A stretch of 64,000 nucleotides of DNA from CALODP01 sp942492055 (lineage in GTDB: Bacteria > Bacteroidota > Ignavibacteria > Ignavibacteriales > Melioribacteraceae), in NCBI GenBank assembly GCA_942492055.1, contig CALODP010000002.1, positions 597,553 through 661,552 of the forward strand, written 5' to 3'. The notes under the pieces are model-generated. The model ran no database searches. It saw nothing but the letters and a program-made list of their open reading frames with translations, and was not told the DNA's origin. Position 1 is the stretch's first letter. Each line of letters starts with the position of its first letter. A program made the translations under genes and the position numbers. Positions 37,845 through 45,863 of this stretch are shown here, piece by piece.

Positions 37845-39079
37845 TGAAAATATTTGAGATCTTCAAAGTAGCGTTTAATTCGCTTAGGACAAACAAGCTG
37901 AGATCCGCCCTCACTATTTTGGGCATTGTAGTTGGGATCTTCTCTATTATCGCCATTAGTACGATAATAGTTATGTTGCAAACAAGTATTGAGGAAGGTG
38001 TTTCCGCTCTTGGGAAGAACACCTTCCAGCTTCAAAAGTGGCCCTCTATCAGAACCCATTCCGCGGAGGAGCGTTCCCTTATCAGAAACCGAAGAAATCT
38101 TACTATGGAAGAGTTCTATCGATTGGATGAAAAACTGGCCGGTATAGCAAAGTCGGTCGGGGGAGAGATGTGGCAATGGGGAAGGATAGTAAAATTCGGT
38201 AGTGAAGAGACAAACCCGAATATATCTTTTTGCGGATGTACCATCGGGGCTTTCCCTAACAACAATTGGATTGTTGCCAAAGGAAGAGAGTTTAACAAAA
38301 GAGATGTTGCGAGTGTTGAAAAGGTTATTGTTTTGGGAAATGATGTAGCCAAAAGGTTATTCGATTATCGTGACCCTATAGGGGAAGAGGTTAAGATAGA
38401 CGGACAGAAATACAGAGTGATCGGTGTGCTTGAGAGCCAGGGGGACTTTTTCGGGCAAAGTCAGGATAACTTTGTTGTTGTTCCGGTCTCAACCTTTATG
38501 AGTAAATATGGTGATCGGAGGCGATCGGTTAATATAACCGTTATGGCACACACACGAGAAGGATATAATGATTTGATAGAAACCACCGAAGGATTTTTCA
38601 GAACAATAAGAAAAGTACCTCCGGGGGAACCGAACGATTTTGAGATCAGATCGAACGAGCAGATGCTTAGTCAGATAAACGAGATTACCGCAGGGGTAAG
38701 GATCGGGGCTTTTGTGATAGCCGGAATCGCGTTGCTTGCGGCCGGAGTTGGTATTATGAATATAATGCTCGTTTCGGTGACCGAAAGAACGCGCGAGATA
38801 GGAATTAGAAAATCGATCGGGGCTAAGAAAAGAAATATTCTTTTCCAGTTTCTCGTAGAGGCTATAACCCTTTGTATTTCCGGAGGATTAATAGGGATAT
38901 TTTTCGGAGTGCTTGTGGGGAATCTGGCCGGCTCTTATCTGAACGCTGTGGCGGTATTGCCTATCGACTGGGTCTTGATAGGAGTATTCCTTTGCGTGAT
39001 TATCGGAGTATCTTTCGGGACATACCCGGCCTACAAAGCTTCTAATCTCGATCCTATTGAGGCGCTCAGACACGAATAG
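37844..39079 (+). CDS. MacB-like ABC transporter permease (2)
   Basis: The product is 411 residues long and is a paralogue of the preceding permease with the same layout: N-terminal helix (LRTNKLRSALTILGIVVGIF), periplasmic domain and FtsX domain with VTERTREIGIRKSIGAKKRN, ending DPIEALRHE. The TAATG junction with the first permease suggests translational coupling in equal amounts. It is the last gene of the exporter operon and is followed by a strong terminator. Cargo could be a peptide, lipid or toxic compound; the sequence does not say which. Confidence 0.92.
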   Translation: MKIFEIFKVAFNSLRTNKLRSALTILGIVVGIFSIIAISTIIVMLQTSIEEGVSALGKNTFQLQKWPSIRTHSAEERSLIRNRRNLTMEEFYRLDEKLAGIAKSVGGEMWQWGRIVKFGSEETNPNISFCGCTIGAFPNNNWIVAKGREFNKRDVASVEKVIVLGNDVAKRLFDYRDPIGEEVKIDGQKYRVIGVLESQGDFFGQSQDNFVVVPVSTFMSKYGDRRRSVNITVMAHTREGYNDLIETTEGFFRTIRKVPPGEPNDFEIRSNEQMLSQINEITAGVRIGAFVIAGIALLAAGVGIMNIMLVSVTERTREIGIRKSIGAKKRNILFQFLVEAITLCISGGLIGIFFGVLVGNLAGSYLNAVAVLPIDWVLIGVFLCVIIGVSFGTYPAYKASNLDPIEALRHE

Positions 39080-39105
39080 GAGTTTAATAATTAACTTTAC
39101 TAATT

Positions 39106-39142
39106 AAAAGGCTTTCCATATAATTACGGAAAGCCTTTTTTA
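39106..39142 (+). terminator. intrinsic terminator of the exporter operon
   Basis: The arms AAAGGCTTTCC and GGAAAGCCTTT enclose a 10-base loop and end in a T-run. The stem is symmetrical with A residues upstream, so it may also work on the other strand. Confidence 0.88.
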
Positions 39143-39191
39143 TGTTAACAATTACAGTAAATAAATAGATAACTAATCTACAGGGGGTAGA

Positions 39192-39704
39192 ATGAGTGAT
39201 CCGATAGAAATTATCGAAAGGGGACCGGAAGATACTTTGGAAATTGAGGCTGAAACCAATGTTTTCAAGATGCCGGTTACTATTAAGAACAGCTACAAAG
39301 CTATTCTCGATTTAATGAAAAAGAGGGAGATTTCTCCCGTTAATCCTCCTTACGTAAAGTATATTAAGGTTGATTGGAATGAGGTGAATACCGAAAGTAA
39401 ACTCTCCGCTTTCTTTAAGATGTTTTCCAGAAAATGGTATATGATGATTGGCTTTCCTGTGCCCGAGGGGGTAAACGGTGAGGGAAACATCGTAAGAGGA
39501 AAGTTCGAAGGGGGACGATATGTTACTACCATTCATCGCGGGGAGTATAGAAAGGTAGGGGAAACATACTCTAGAATGTTGGAATTCATAAAAGAAAAGA
39601 ATCTCGCGATTAAAGAGGAATCGTACGAAATATATTCGAACGATCCGAGAACTACAAAGAAGGAAGATCTTGAAACGATTGTTTTGATTCCGATAAAGGA
39701 ATAA
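39192..39704 (+). CDS. GyrI-like small-molecule-binding domain protein
   Basis: The 170-residue protein matches the GyrI/AraC effector-binding fold (SHS2 duplication): an N-terminal half ending near PPYVKYIKVDW and a C-terminal half with the TTIHRGEYRKVGETYSRM motif, where the conserved Glu and Tyr line the ligand pocket. It ends with TIVLIPIKE as is common for the family. There is no attached DNA-binding domain. A GGGGG-rich ribosome site lies just before the ATG. It is a single-gene unit bounded by terminators on both sides. Confidence 0.82.
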   Translation: MSDPIEIIERGPEDTLEIEAETNVFKMPVTIKNSYKAILDLMKKREISPVNPPYVKYIKVDWNEVNTESKLSAFFKMFSRKWYMMIGFPVPEGVNGEGNIVRGKFEGGRYVTTIHRGEYRKVGETYSRMLEFIKEKNLAIKEESYEIYSNDPRTTKKEDLETIVLIPIKE

Positions 39705-39728
39705 GATACTATATAGTTTGATATATAG

Positions 39729-39755
39729 GCCGTCTCCTACGAGGCGGCTTTTTTT
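39729..39755 (+). terminator. intrinsic terminator after the GyrI-like gene
   Basis: The arms GCCGTCTC and GAGGCGGC (one T-G pair) with a 4-base loop are followed by seven T residues. Confidence 0.88.
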
Positions 39756-40374
39756 ATGCCTCTCCCGCTCCTCCTTCTCTTGCCTTATTTCTCAAGAGCA
39801 ATGCGTTAAAAAGAGCTACCCTTAATTCTGAATTTTCAACCGGGTCTACGACAGTGACCACGCTGAGAAGACTTAGAGAAAAGATTAACCACAGAGGGCA
39901 CTGGTACGCCAAGAAGCGTGCGTTTTAATAATAAATGAATACCTATGTAAAATGAAAAAGTTACACAAGCCAATTTGCCGTTCAGCTTGAAGCTCTTATG
40001 AGGTGCAAGGAGGAAACAAATTGTACTAAGTTCATATTGAGCGATCATGTAAGCCGTAATGCAAATGAACCCAGTTAGGCCTCGTTACTCTGACCTGCAG
40101 TGACCAGTCTGCCTGTGTTGATGAAGTCTGTTACGTATTGTGAAGCAACGGCAATTTGCAACAATACGGCTGCACGGGGTATGATGGGATGGCGTGCATG
40201 ATAAAGGTAGCGCATGAACTTGGGAAGCCCTAACTGATATAGATATGACGATCTATAGGATGAGGGTGGCGGATGTGTCGTAGTACTGTTGATACGCAAG
40301 ACAACATAACTTGCGTGGAGGGAAGGAACACTACTGGTTATAACGAATTTAGAAATAGGGAGATCAAGGAATTG

Positions 40375-41763
40375 ATGAATAACAGTAATCAAGAGAGATT
40401 GCAAAGAGAATTGGATAATCTTAAGCTACAGAAACGCAAAGATCTCAATTCTCGGGAAAGAGTCCGATTATTACAACTAAAGCTATATTTATCGGCAAAG
40501 CTGGAAAAAGAGAGAAAGTATTATGTGTTGTACGATAAAATATTTCTAAAGTACATACTCGAGGAAAGTTACAAAAGGTGCAAAAAGAAGAAAGGCGCAC
40601 CCGGAGTAGACGGAATCAGTTTTACTGACATTGAGAAGTATGGCGTTCAAAAGTTTTTGGATGAACTATCCGAAGATTTGAGAAAGCGAACATATCTTCC
40701 AAAGCCGGTTAAACGAGTATGGATCGAGAAGCCGAACGGAGGGAAACGACCGTTAGGCTTACCCGTAATTAGAGATAGAGTAGCTCAACAAGCTGTCAAG
40801 ATAGTAATAGAACCTCTGTTTGAAGCTGACTTTGATGATTCCTCTTATGGGTTCAGACCAAAGAAGTCGGCCAAAGACGCAATAACAGAAGTTCGGAATA
40901 ACCTCAGACAAGGCAACCATGTTGTTTATGATGCCGATTTAAGTAAATACTTTGATACTATCCCACACGATAAGTTAATGATAGCATTAAAGGAACGTAT
41001 AGCTGACCCTAGTATACTCCACATAATTAAACTATGGTTGAAAGTCCCTATAGTTGAAGAGGACGGACGATATACCGGTGGGAAGAAAAACAATATGGGA
41101 ACTCCTCAAGGAGGCGTGATTTCCCCATTGTTAGCTAACATCTATATGAATTTACTGGACCGCATTGTTAATAAAACGGATGGAATCTTTTCTCGGCAAG
41201 GTGTGAAGATGATCAGATACGCCGATGACTTCATTCTGTTGGGAAAGAGAATACCGAAAGAGTTAATAACACAAGTAGAGTATTATTTGTCTAAGATGGA
41301 GCTTCGGATCAACGATAGTAAAACAAAGTTGATTGATGCCAAGAGTGAATGTTTTGATTTTCTGGGGTTTAGATTTAGATGGGATAGAAGTCTGGTTGTT
41401 GCCGGTACGAAATACTGGAATATTATCCCCAAACCGGAATCAGAGAAAAAGCTTAGAATGAAAATAAGCAGAAAGCTGAAAAAGACAGGACACTTTAAGG
41501 TAGAAGCTTTGGTCAAAGAGTTAAATCCGATACTGAACGGTTGGATAAACTATTACAAAATTGAAAAGGTAAGCTACCCACAAAACTCATTGAAGAAACT
41601 GGAAGACTATCTGAGAATGAGATTACACAGATACTTTAATCGGAAGAGTCAAAGGAAGTCGCGCTTGTATCGTCAGCAGGCATTTAACATATTAGTTAAG
41701 AAGTACGGACTTATAAAACCATACGCTACTTCCGGAAGACGACCAACCTTTGCGGGTGAATGA
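40375..41763 (+). CDS. group II intron reverse transcriptase/maturase
   Basis: The 462-residue product shows the RT fingers and palm motifs (KKGAPGVDGISF, SYGFRPKKSAKDAI, GTPQGGVISPLLANIYMN and the catalytic IRYADDFILLG) and the maturase X domain (NPILNGWINYYKIEKV). There is a short basic DNA-binding end and no HNH endonuclease domain, which suggests retromobility into single-stranded or replicating targets. The ATG at 40375 is preceded by AAGGA at 4 bases and is preferred over the ATG at 40273. The protein works bound to the RNA that surrounds it. Confidence 0.93.
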   Translation: MNNSNQERLQRELDNLKLQKRKDLNSRERVRLLQLKLYLSAKLEKERKYYVLYDKIFLKYILEESYKRCKKKKGAPGVDGISFTDIEKYGVQKFLDELSEDLRKRTYLPKPVKRVWIEKPNGGKRPLGLPVIRDRVAQQAVKIVIEPLFEADFDDSSYGFRPKKSAKDAITEVRNNLRQGNHVVYDADLSKYFDTIPHDKLMIALKERIADPSILHIIKLWLKVPIVEEDGRYTGGKKNNMGTPQGGVISPLLANIYMNLLDRIVNKTDGIFSRQGVKMIRYADDFILLGKRIPKELITQVEYYLSKMELRINDSKTKLIDAKSECFDFLGFRFRWDRSLVVAGTKYWNIIPKPESEKKLRMKISRKLKKTGHFKVEALVKELNPILNGWINYYKIEKVSYPQNSLKKLEDYLRMRLHRYFNRKSQRKSRLYRQQAFNILVKKYGLIKPYATSGRRPTFAGE

Positions 41764-41776
41764 AGGTGATCAGGAA

Positions 41777-41809
41777 AGCCGTATGCGGGAAAACCGCACG
41801 TACGGTTTG
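41777..41809 (+). ncRNA. group II intron domain V
   Basis: AGCCGTATGCGG, a GAAA-type loop and CCGCACGTACGGTTT form the conserved domain V hairpin with the catalytic AGC triad (41777-41779) and the internal bulge opposite it. Domain VI follows and ends near 41856. Confidence 0.88.
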
Positions 41810-41886
41810 ACGAGGGGGCTGGCTTGAGGTTTAATCTCTGGCCGGCTCTACTCTACAGCACACAGAGAAGAACAAGAGCGAAGGGT

Positions 41887-42093
41887 GGCGGAACGATTCC
41901 GAAGGGTGTCGGAACGATTCCGGAGGGTGGCGGAATGTTTCCGAAGAGGGCGGAACGATTCCGAAGGGTGTCGGAACGATTCCGAAGGGTGTCGGAACGA
42001 TTCCGAAGGGTGGCGGAACGATTCCGAAGGGTGGCGGAACGATTCCGAAGAGGGCGGAATGTTTCCGAAGAGGGCGGAATGTTTCCGAAGGGT
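41887..42093 (+). repeat. tandem array of ten 20-21-base units, each holding a short dyad
   Basis: Ten direct copies lie in a row, seven of 21 bases and three of 20. Each unit contains CGGAA-N3-TTCCG. The 3-base centre is CGA in seven units and TGT in three (units 3, 9 and 10). The remaining part is GAAGGGTG, GAAGGGTT-like or GAAGAG. Because most units are 21 long, open frames run through in two phases, encoding RFRRV-like repeats. I regard these as by-products. The array begins about 30 bases after the intron end. Confidence 0.92.
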
Positions 42094-42185
42094 CCTGTCC
42101 TGAAATAGCTTTACAGTAAATTAGCGTAAAACCGATTTGGTTTTACAGTTGTTTTGTTTAGTCTTTGTGATTGTGTTTTTGGGGT

Positions 42186-42665
42186 GTACTTTTGTCTTGC
42201 CACAAAAGTACCAAAAAGTCAAGACTGTAAAAGAATCTCCTGAAATTCTACTCTCTTCGCTAAAAGAGATAAACTCGCGAAACAAAGGGCGCTTCGCTCA
42301 AACAGTATCTCTTTTTTAACGCTCAGTTCGTATAATTTCCGAGGCGGAGATTCTTTTAATGTCGGAAGAGCCTTAAATATTGGTTAGGGTGATTTGGGTT
42401 TAAGGATCAGAGGTGTCATGCCTTGTTTCTATCTCCTATTATGGAATAATTCGGGGTCTTATCCCGCAAGTGGATCTGAATTATTTGTAGGGGAAAGGGG
42501 GGAGGATTTAATAAATTTTAGAATAAGTTTTGTTGGCCGTTCAGAAAGGAATTATATTGTTGAATTAGTTGAAGCAATAGTTTAACTTAATTACGTAATT
42601 AATGATTTTTATATGCGGATGATATGCCGAAATTTTTCGCATAATTATATGTTATATTGCTAAAT
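42186..42665 (+). repeat. structured dispersed repeat, copy A, with downstream leader
   Basis: The core is 42186-42370. It starts with the palindrome GTACTTTTGT/ACAAAAGTAC (42186-42195 and 42202-42211). Then come nested stems: AAAAGAATCTCC (42229-42240) with GGAGATTCTTTT (42346-42357), AAAAGAGATA (42262-42271) with TATCTCTTTT (42306-42315) and GCGAAAC with GCTTCGC inside. Bases 42371-42665 are related to the segment at 52501-52760 and carry the perfect 16-base palindrome TTAATTACGTAATTAA at 42587-42602 as well as TATGCG...CGCATA. A short open frame at 42394-42585 is not conserved and was not called. Confidence 0.85.
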
Positions 42666-42667
42666 AT

Positions 42668-43492
42668 ATGACAAAGTTAAGTAAAGAAAATATCGTTAAG
42701 AGTGATATCGAAGAATACATATCAGAGTATTCTGATTTTGTATTTGAATTGAAAGTATTTAAGAAGTTTTCTGAATTTGGTTTTAATTGTGAACATAGTG
42801 GAACCTATGTTGATCCAATCACAAATAAAATTCGTCAATTTGATATAACTGCAAAATTTGTTCGTGATAATTTATATCTACTAATGGCTGTTGAGTGTAA
42901 AAATATCAGGAAAAATTTTCCGATTGTAACCCATTGCGTAAAAAGAAGTTCAAATGAGAGTTATCATTATACGTTATCATCTTCCCCAACGGGTGCACCA
43001 AATTCTATACCTCCAAATACACCTTGGGTAGAATCACAATTTCATAAAGGCGAAAAATCCATATATAAGTCGAGGGAGTTTGTTGCTAAATCTCTTGATC
43101 AAGTTGGACGCCATTTTAAGGATAAGAATATCATTAATTCAGATAGTGGAGTATTTGAAAAAATGGCTCAATCAATTAACTCTTCGTTTGAATTACTAAA
43201 ATATGCGATAGAATGTGGTGAGTACTCTGATTTAACCGCATTTGTCTTGCCAGTATTAGTTGTTCCAGATAATACTCTTTGGCAGATTAATTATGATGAA
43301 GATAAAAATATATATGATAGTACAGATAAAATATCATTTTACATTGATAGGAAGTGGGACATAGGAACCCATTACAAAGTCGATCACAGAATTTCACATA
43401 TGGAAATAATTACTTATTCATATTTAGATAGTTTTTTATCAGAGATAATTACTAAAGAAGAACATTATAAATTAATATTTGGTAAGGAATAG
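42668..43492 (+). CDS. predicted PD-(D/E)XK nuclease-like protein
   Basis: The 274-residue protein has, near its N-terminus, Glu27 in a helix, Asp59 in RQFDITAKFV and Glu76-Cys-Lys78 in LLMAVECKN. This E...D...ExK pattern is the catalytic core of the restriction-endonuclease-like fold (Mrr/RE superfamily). The C-terminal two thirds are unknown. No methyltransferase is next to it. It is the first gene after the repeat copy and has no Shine-Dalgarno. It is followed by a 250-base attC-like spacer and then a NERD-helicase gene, so a role in defence against foreign DNA is possible but is only an inference. Confidence 0.68.
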   Translation: MTKLSKENIVKSDIEEYISEYSDFVFELKVFKKFSEFGFNCEHSGTYVDPITNKIRQFDITAKFVRDNLYLLMAVECKNIRKNFPIVTHCVKRSSNESYHYTLSSSPTGAPNSIPPNTPWVESQFHKGEKSIYKSREFVAKSLDQVGRHFKDKNIINSDSGVFEKMAQSINSSFELLKYAIECGEYSDLTAFVLPVLVVPDNTLWQINYDEDKNIYDSTDKISFYIDRKWDIGTHYKVDHRISHMEIITYSYLDSFLSEIITKEEHYKLIFGKE

Positions 43493-43739
43493 ACGCAATA
43501 TAACCAACAAATCAACACGGACGCCGTAATATAAGCGGCATTTGTGTAGTTCATAAGTTTTGTGAAGTAAATTAACACTGCTGTACGGCTGTGTACTAAT
43601 AAACAAAATTGTTGCAACCGGCGATTGCGTTGAAAGTTAATCACCGCTTGCATAAACTTTGGCGTAGTTTGTAAATGCGGCTTACATGTTCTGGGGCGCC
43701 GGTTATTTGCCACGTCGTTATGTTTACTTAATGGGATAG
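43493..43739 (+). other. attC-like inverted-repeat spacer 1
   Basis: The spacer starts after the nuclease gene with ATATAACCAAC and ends with CGTCGTTATGTTTAC. Its ends are imperfectly complementary: TATAAC...GGACGCC on the left and GGCGCCGGTTATT...GTTATGTTT on the right. This is the plan of integron cassette recombination sites, which begin with a TAAC core and end with GTTATG or GTTAGG. It holds no credible gene. The next start codon is only four bases beyond. Confidence 0.5.
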
Positions 43740-43742
43740 ACT

Positions 43743-45662
43743 ATGAGTAGATTTTTTTCACCACCATTTGAAGAGCTAGAAAATCTTAGAACTAAGTTGA
43801 AACCCGGTGAAAAAGCGGTTATAAAATTTTTCCACAAACATTTACCTGATTCGTGGGATATATATATTCAACCTCATTTAAATGGATTACGACCTGACGT
43901 AGTATTATTAAACCCTAAAATTGGTATTGCAGTATATGAGATAAAAGACTGGGATTTAAACTCCCTTAACTATTATATCATAGAAAAAAATGATTCCGCT
44001 CCTGAACTCTGGGCATCAAAGAATGGAAAACACTTCTCAAAACAGAAAGAAAATCCTATTGAAAAAATACTCAGATACAAACAAGAAATATTTGATTTAT
44101 ATTGTCCAAGAATTGATAACAAAGCTGGATATGCAGTAATAACAGCTGGCGTAATTTTTCCGTTTGCTGATGAAAAAAAGTTAAACGAGCTTTTTAATCT
44201 ATCACGTACCTATAGAGGTATGGACAAATATGCAAATTATTATCCTTTGATAGGCAGTCAAACTTTTAACAGCAATAATATTAAATTGGTTTTCCCTGCT
44301 TCAAATTATGCAACTTCCAAATATATGAATGAGAATCTTGCAAAAGATTTGAGGAATTGGTTAGTTGAACCAGACTTCGCTGCTACCCAAAGAATATCTG
44401 TTGAAAATGATTTGGATAAAGAACAAAGAAAATATGTTGTTGGAAATGAAGCAAGAACTAAATCTGGTTACAGAAGAATTAAGGGGCCTGCTGGTTCTGG
44501 TAAATCTCTTTTATTAGGTGCTAGAGCAGCTCAATTAATTTCGGAAAATAAAAAAGTGCTTGTTGTAACTTTTAATATAACATTACTACATTACTTGATG
44601 GATATCGCTACTCGATACCCACACAGTAATGGGAATACACGTGAAGATATAACTTGGCTAAACTTTCATTATTTATGTAAAAGAATTTGCTTAGAAAGTG
44701 GCTTTGAGAAAGAATACAAAGAACTTTGGAAAAATAATTTTGATTTGGAGGATATTTTCCTTGACCCAAGTTTTTCAAGTGATAATTTAACCAATGATGT
44801 GTTGACAAATGGATTGCCAACCTTAGTTGACAAAATCTTATCCAACCACCCAAATAATTTTATAAATAGTTTTGATGCAATCTTAGTTGATGAAGGACAA
44901 GATTTTTTACCACATTGGTGGGCTATACTTCGCAAACTTTGCAAAAATGGTGGAGAAATGTTACTTGTTGCTGATTCTACTCAAGATATTTACGGAACAG
45001 CAAAAGCTTGGACAGAACAAGCAATGGAAGGTTCTGGATTCAGAGGTGAATTTGCAAAACTAGATATAAGCTATAGGATGCCCCCAGTGTTGATTGATTA
45101 TGTAACATCATTTGCAGAAAAATATCTTCCAAAGGATTCAATTGATATCCCCAAAAAGCCTCAAACTGAGTTGGACTTTTATCCTTGTAAATTAAAATGG
45201 ATACAGACCAACAAAACACTTGCAGAGGAAATTTGTAAAGAAGAAGTTTTAAATATAGCGCCATCTGCTGACCCGATACTTTTATCTATTCCAGATATTA
45301 CTTTTTTAACGACAAACCAGAATTTTGGAAGGGTTGTTTCGGAGAAATTAGAATCGTATGGAGTTAAAGTTATTCATACTTTTGGAAATGATAGTCAAGA
45401 TTCAAGAAGAAGAAAAATTGGTTTTTATATGGGAGATTCAAGAATTAAAGCAACTACTTTGCACAGCTTCAAAGGATGGGAAAGTCGTGCTATTGTAATA
45501 TATCTTGGTCATAAATATGATGAAAAATCTATGTTCTTGGCTTATACTGGAATGACTAGATTAAAAAGGCATATTGAATCAAGTTTTCTCACTGTAGTCT
45601 GTGCAATAGAGGAACTTGAATCTTTTGGAAGAACTTGGGAAAAGTTTGAAAAAAAAACGTAA
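43743..45662 (+). CDS. NERD-like nuclease fused to UvrD-type SF1 helicase
   Basis: The 639-residue protein begins with a NERD-like PD-(D/E)XK domain: Asp52 in LRPDVVLLNP and Glu66-Ile-Lys68 in AVYEIKDW. The helicase part has Walker A GPAGSGKSLLLGARAAQ (about 248-264), Walker B DAILVDEGQDF, motif III LLVADSTQDIYG, motif IV region SYRMPP, and motifs V/VI TTLHSFKGWESRAIV and YTGMTRLK. Such nuclease-helicase proteins occur in bacterial anti-phage islands. Here it lies between a PD-(D/E)XK and a HEPN gene. The role is inferred from domains and neighbours. Confidence 0.86.
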   Translation: MSRFFSPPFEELENLRTKLKPGEKAVIKFFHKHLPDSWDIYIQPHLNGLRPDVVLLNPKIGIAVYEIKDWDLNSLNYYIIEKNDSAPELWASKNGKHFSKQKENPIEKILRYKQEIFDLYCPRIDNKAGYAVITAGVIFPFADEKKLNELFNLSRTYRGMDKYANYYPLIGSQTFNSNNIKLVFPASNYATSKYMNENLAKDLRNWLVEPDFAATQRISVENDLDKEQRKYVVGNEARTKSGYRRIKGPAGSGKSLLLGARAAQLISENKKVLVVTFNITLLHYLMDIATRYPHSNGNTREDITWLNFHYLCKRICLESGFEKEYKELWKNNFDLEDIFLDPSFSSDNLTNDVLTNGLPTLVDKILSNHPNNFINSFDAILVDEGQDFLPHWWAILRKLCKNGGEMLLVADSTQDIYGTAKAWTEQAMEGSGFRGEFAKLDISYRMPPVLIDYVTSFAEKYLPKDSIDIPKKPQTELDFYPCKLKWIQTNKTLAEEICKEEVLNIAPSADPILLSIPDITFLTTNQNFGRVVSEKLESYGVKVIHTFGNDSQDSRRRKIGFYMGDSRIKATTLHSFKGWESRAIVIYLGHKYDEKSMFLAYTGMTRLKRHIESSFLTVVCAIEELESFGRTWEKFEKKT

Positions 45663-45860
45663 ACATAAACAGCTTTGCCACCCGACTGCGTTTTCATTGC
45701 GGCATTATTCAAGTTTTTGGGTTTGGTTAATGAGCTTAGCGTTGCAAGTAAAGTTGTTCTATTATATAAAATTGTTAAAAATATTTGGCAGTAGCTTTTC
45801 AGTTCGGCATTGTTGTTCGGGGCGGACGGGTGAAAAGCAACGCCGTTATGTTTTCAAGGT
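45663..45860 (+). other. attC-like inverted-repeat spacer 2
   Basis: The left end AAACATAAACAGCTTTGCCACCCG (45661 on) pairs imperfectly with the right end CGGGTGAAAAGCAACGCC GTTATGTTT. CACCCG/CGGGTG and AAACATAA/TTATGTTT are exact. The pattern, with the ORF stop on one side and the next start within a few bases on the other, matches an integron attC site. An ~88-residue open frame inside has no support. Confidence 0.6.
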
Positions 45861-45863
45861 ATT

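Larger units (their letters stand above)
39918..41856 (+). mobile_element. group II intron with encoded reverse transcriptase
   Basis: A likely 5' end is GTGCG at 39918, matching the group II start GUGYG. Upstream RNA domains include stretches such as ACTTGGGAAGCCCTAAC and TGTCGTAGTACTG that are usual in these introns. The maturase gene is inside. Domain V follows at 41777, and domain VI ends near CTCTAC at 41856. Length is about 1.94 kb. The host site is intergenic, between AACCACAGAGGGCAC-like and CACACAGAGAAG-like sequences that look like one short repeat split by the insertion. Boundaries were inferred from motifs and not from folding. Confidence 0.8.

Noticed and set aside
39756..39917. 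A gene between the GyrI-like terminator and the intron
   Set aside because: No credible frame is present; the stretch holds only short repeat-like words.
41887..42093. CRISPR array
   Set aside because: The units are directly adjacent without unique spacers, and no cas genes are present.
41824..42108. Two overlapping open frames through the tandem array (RFRRV-type repeat peptides)
   Set aside because: They are open only because most units are 21 bases long. Both phases are open equally, three units of 20 bases shift the phase, and there is no ribosome site.
42394..42585. Small protein of 63 residues after repeat copy A
   Set aside because: The segment is related to 52501-52680, where the frame is not kept.
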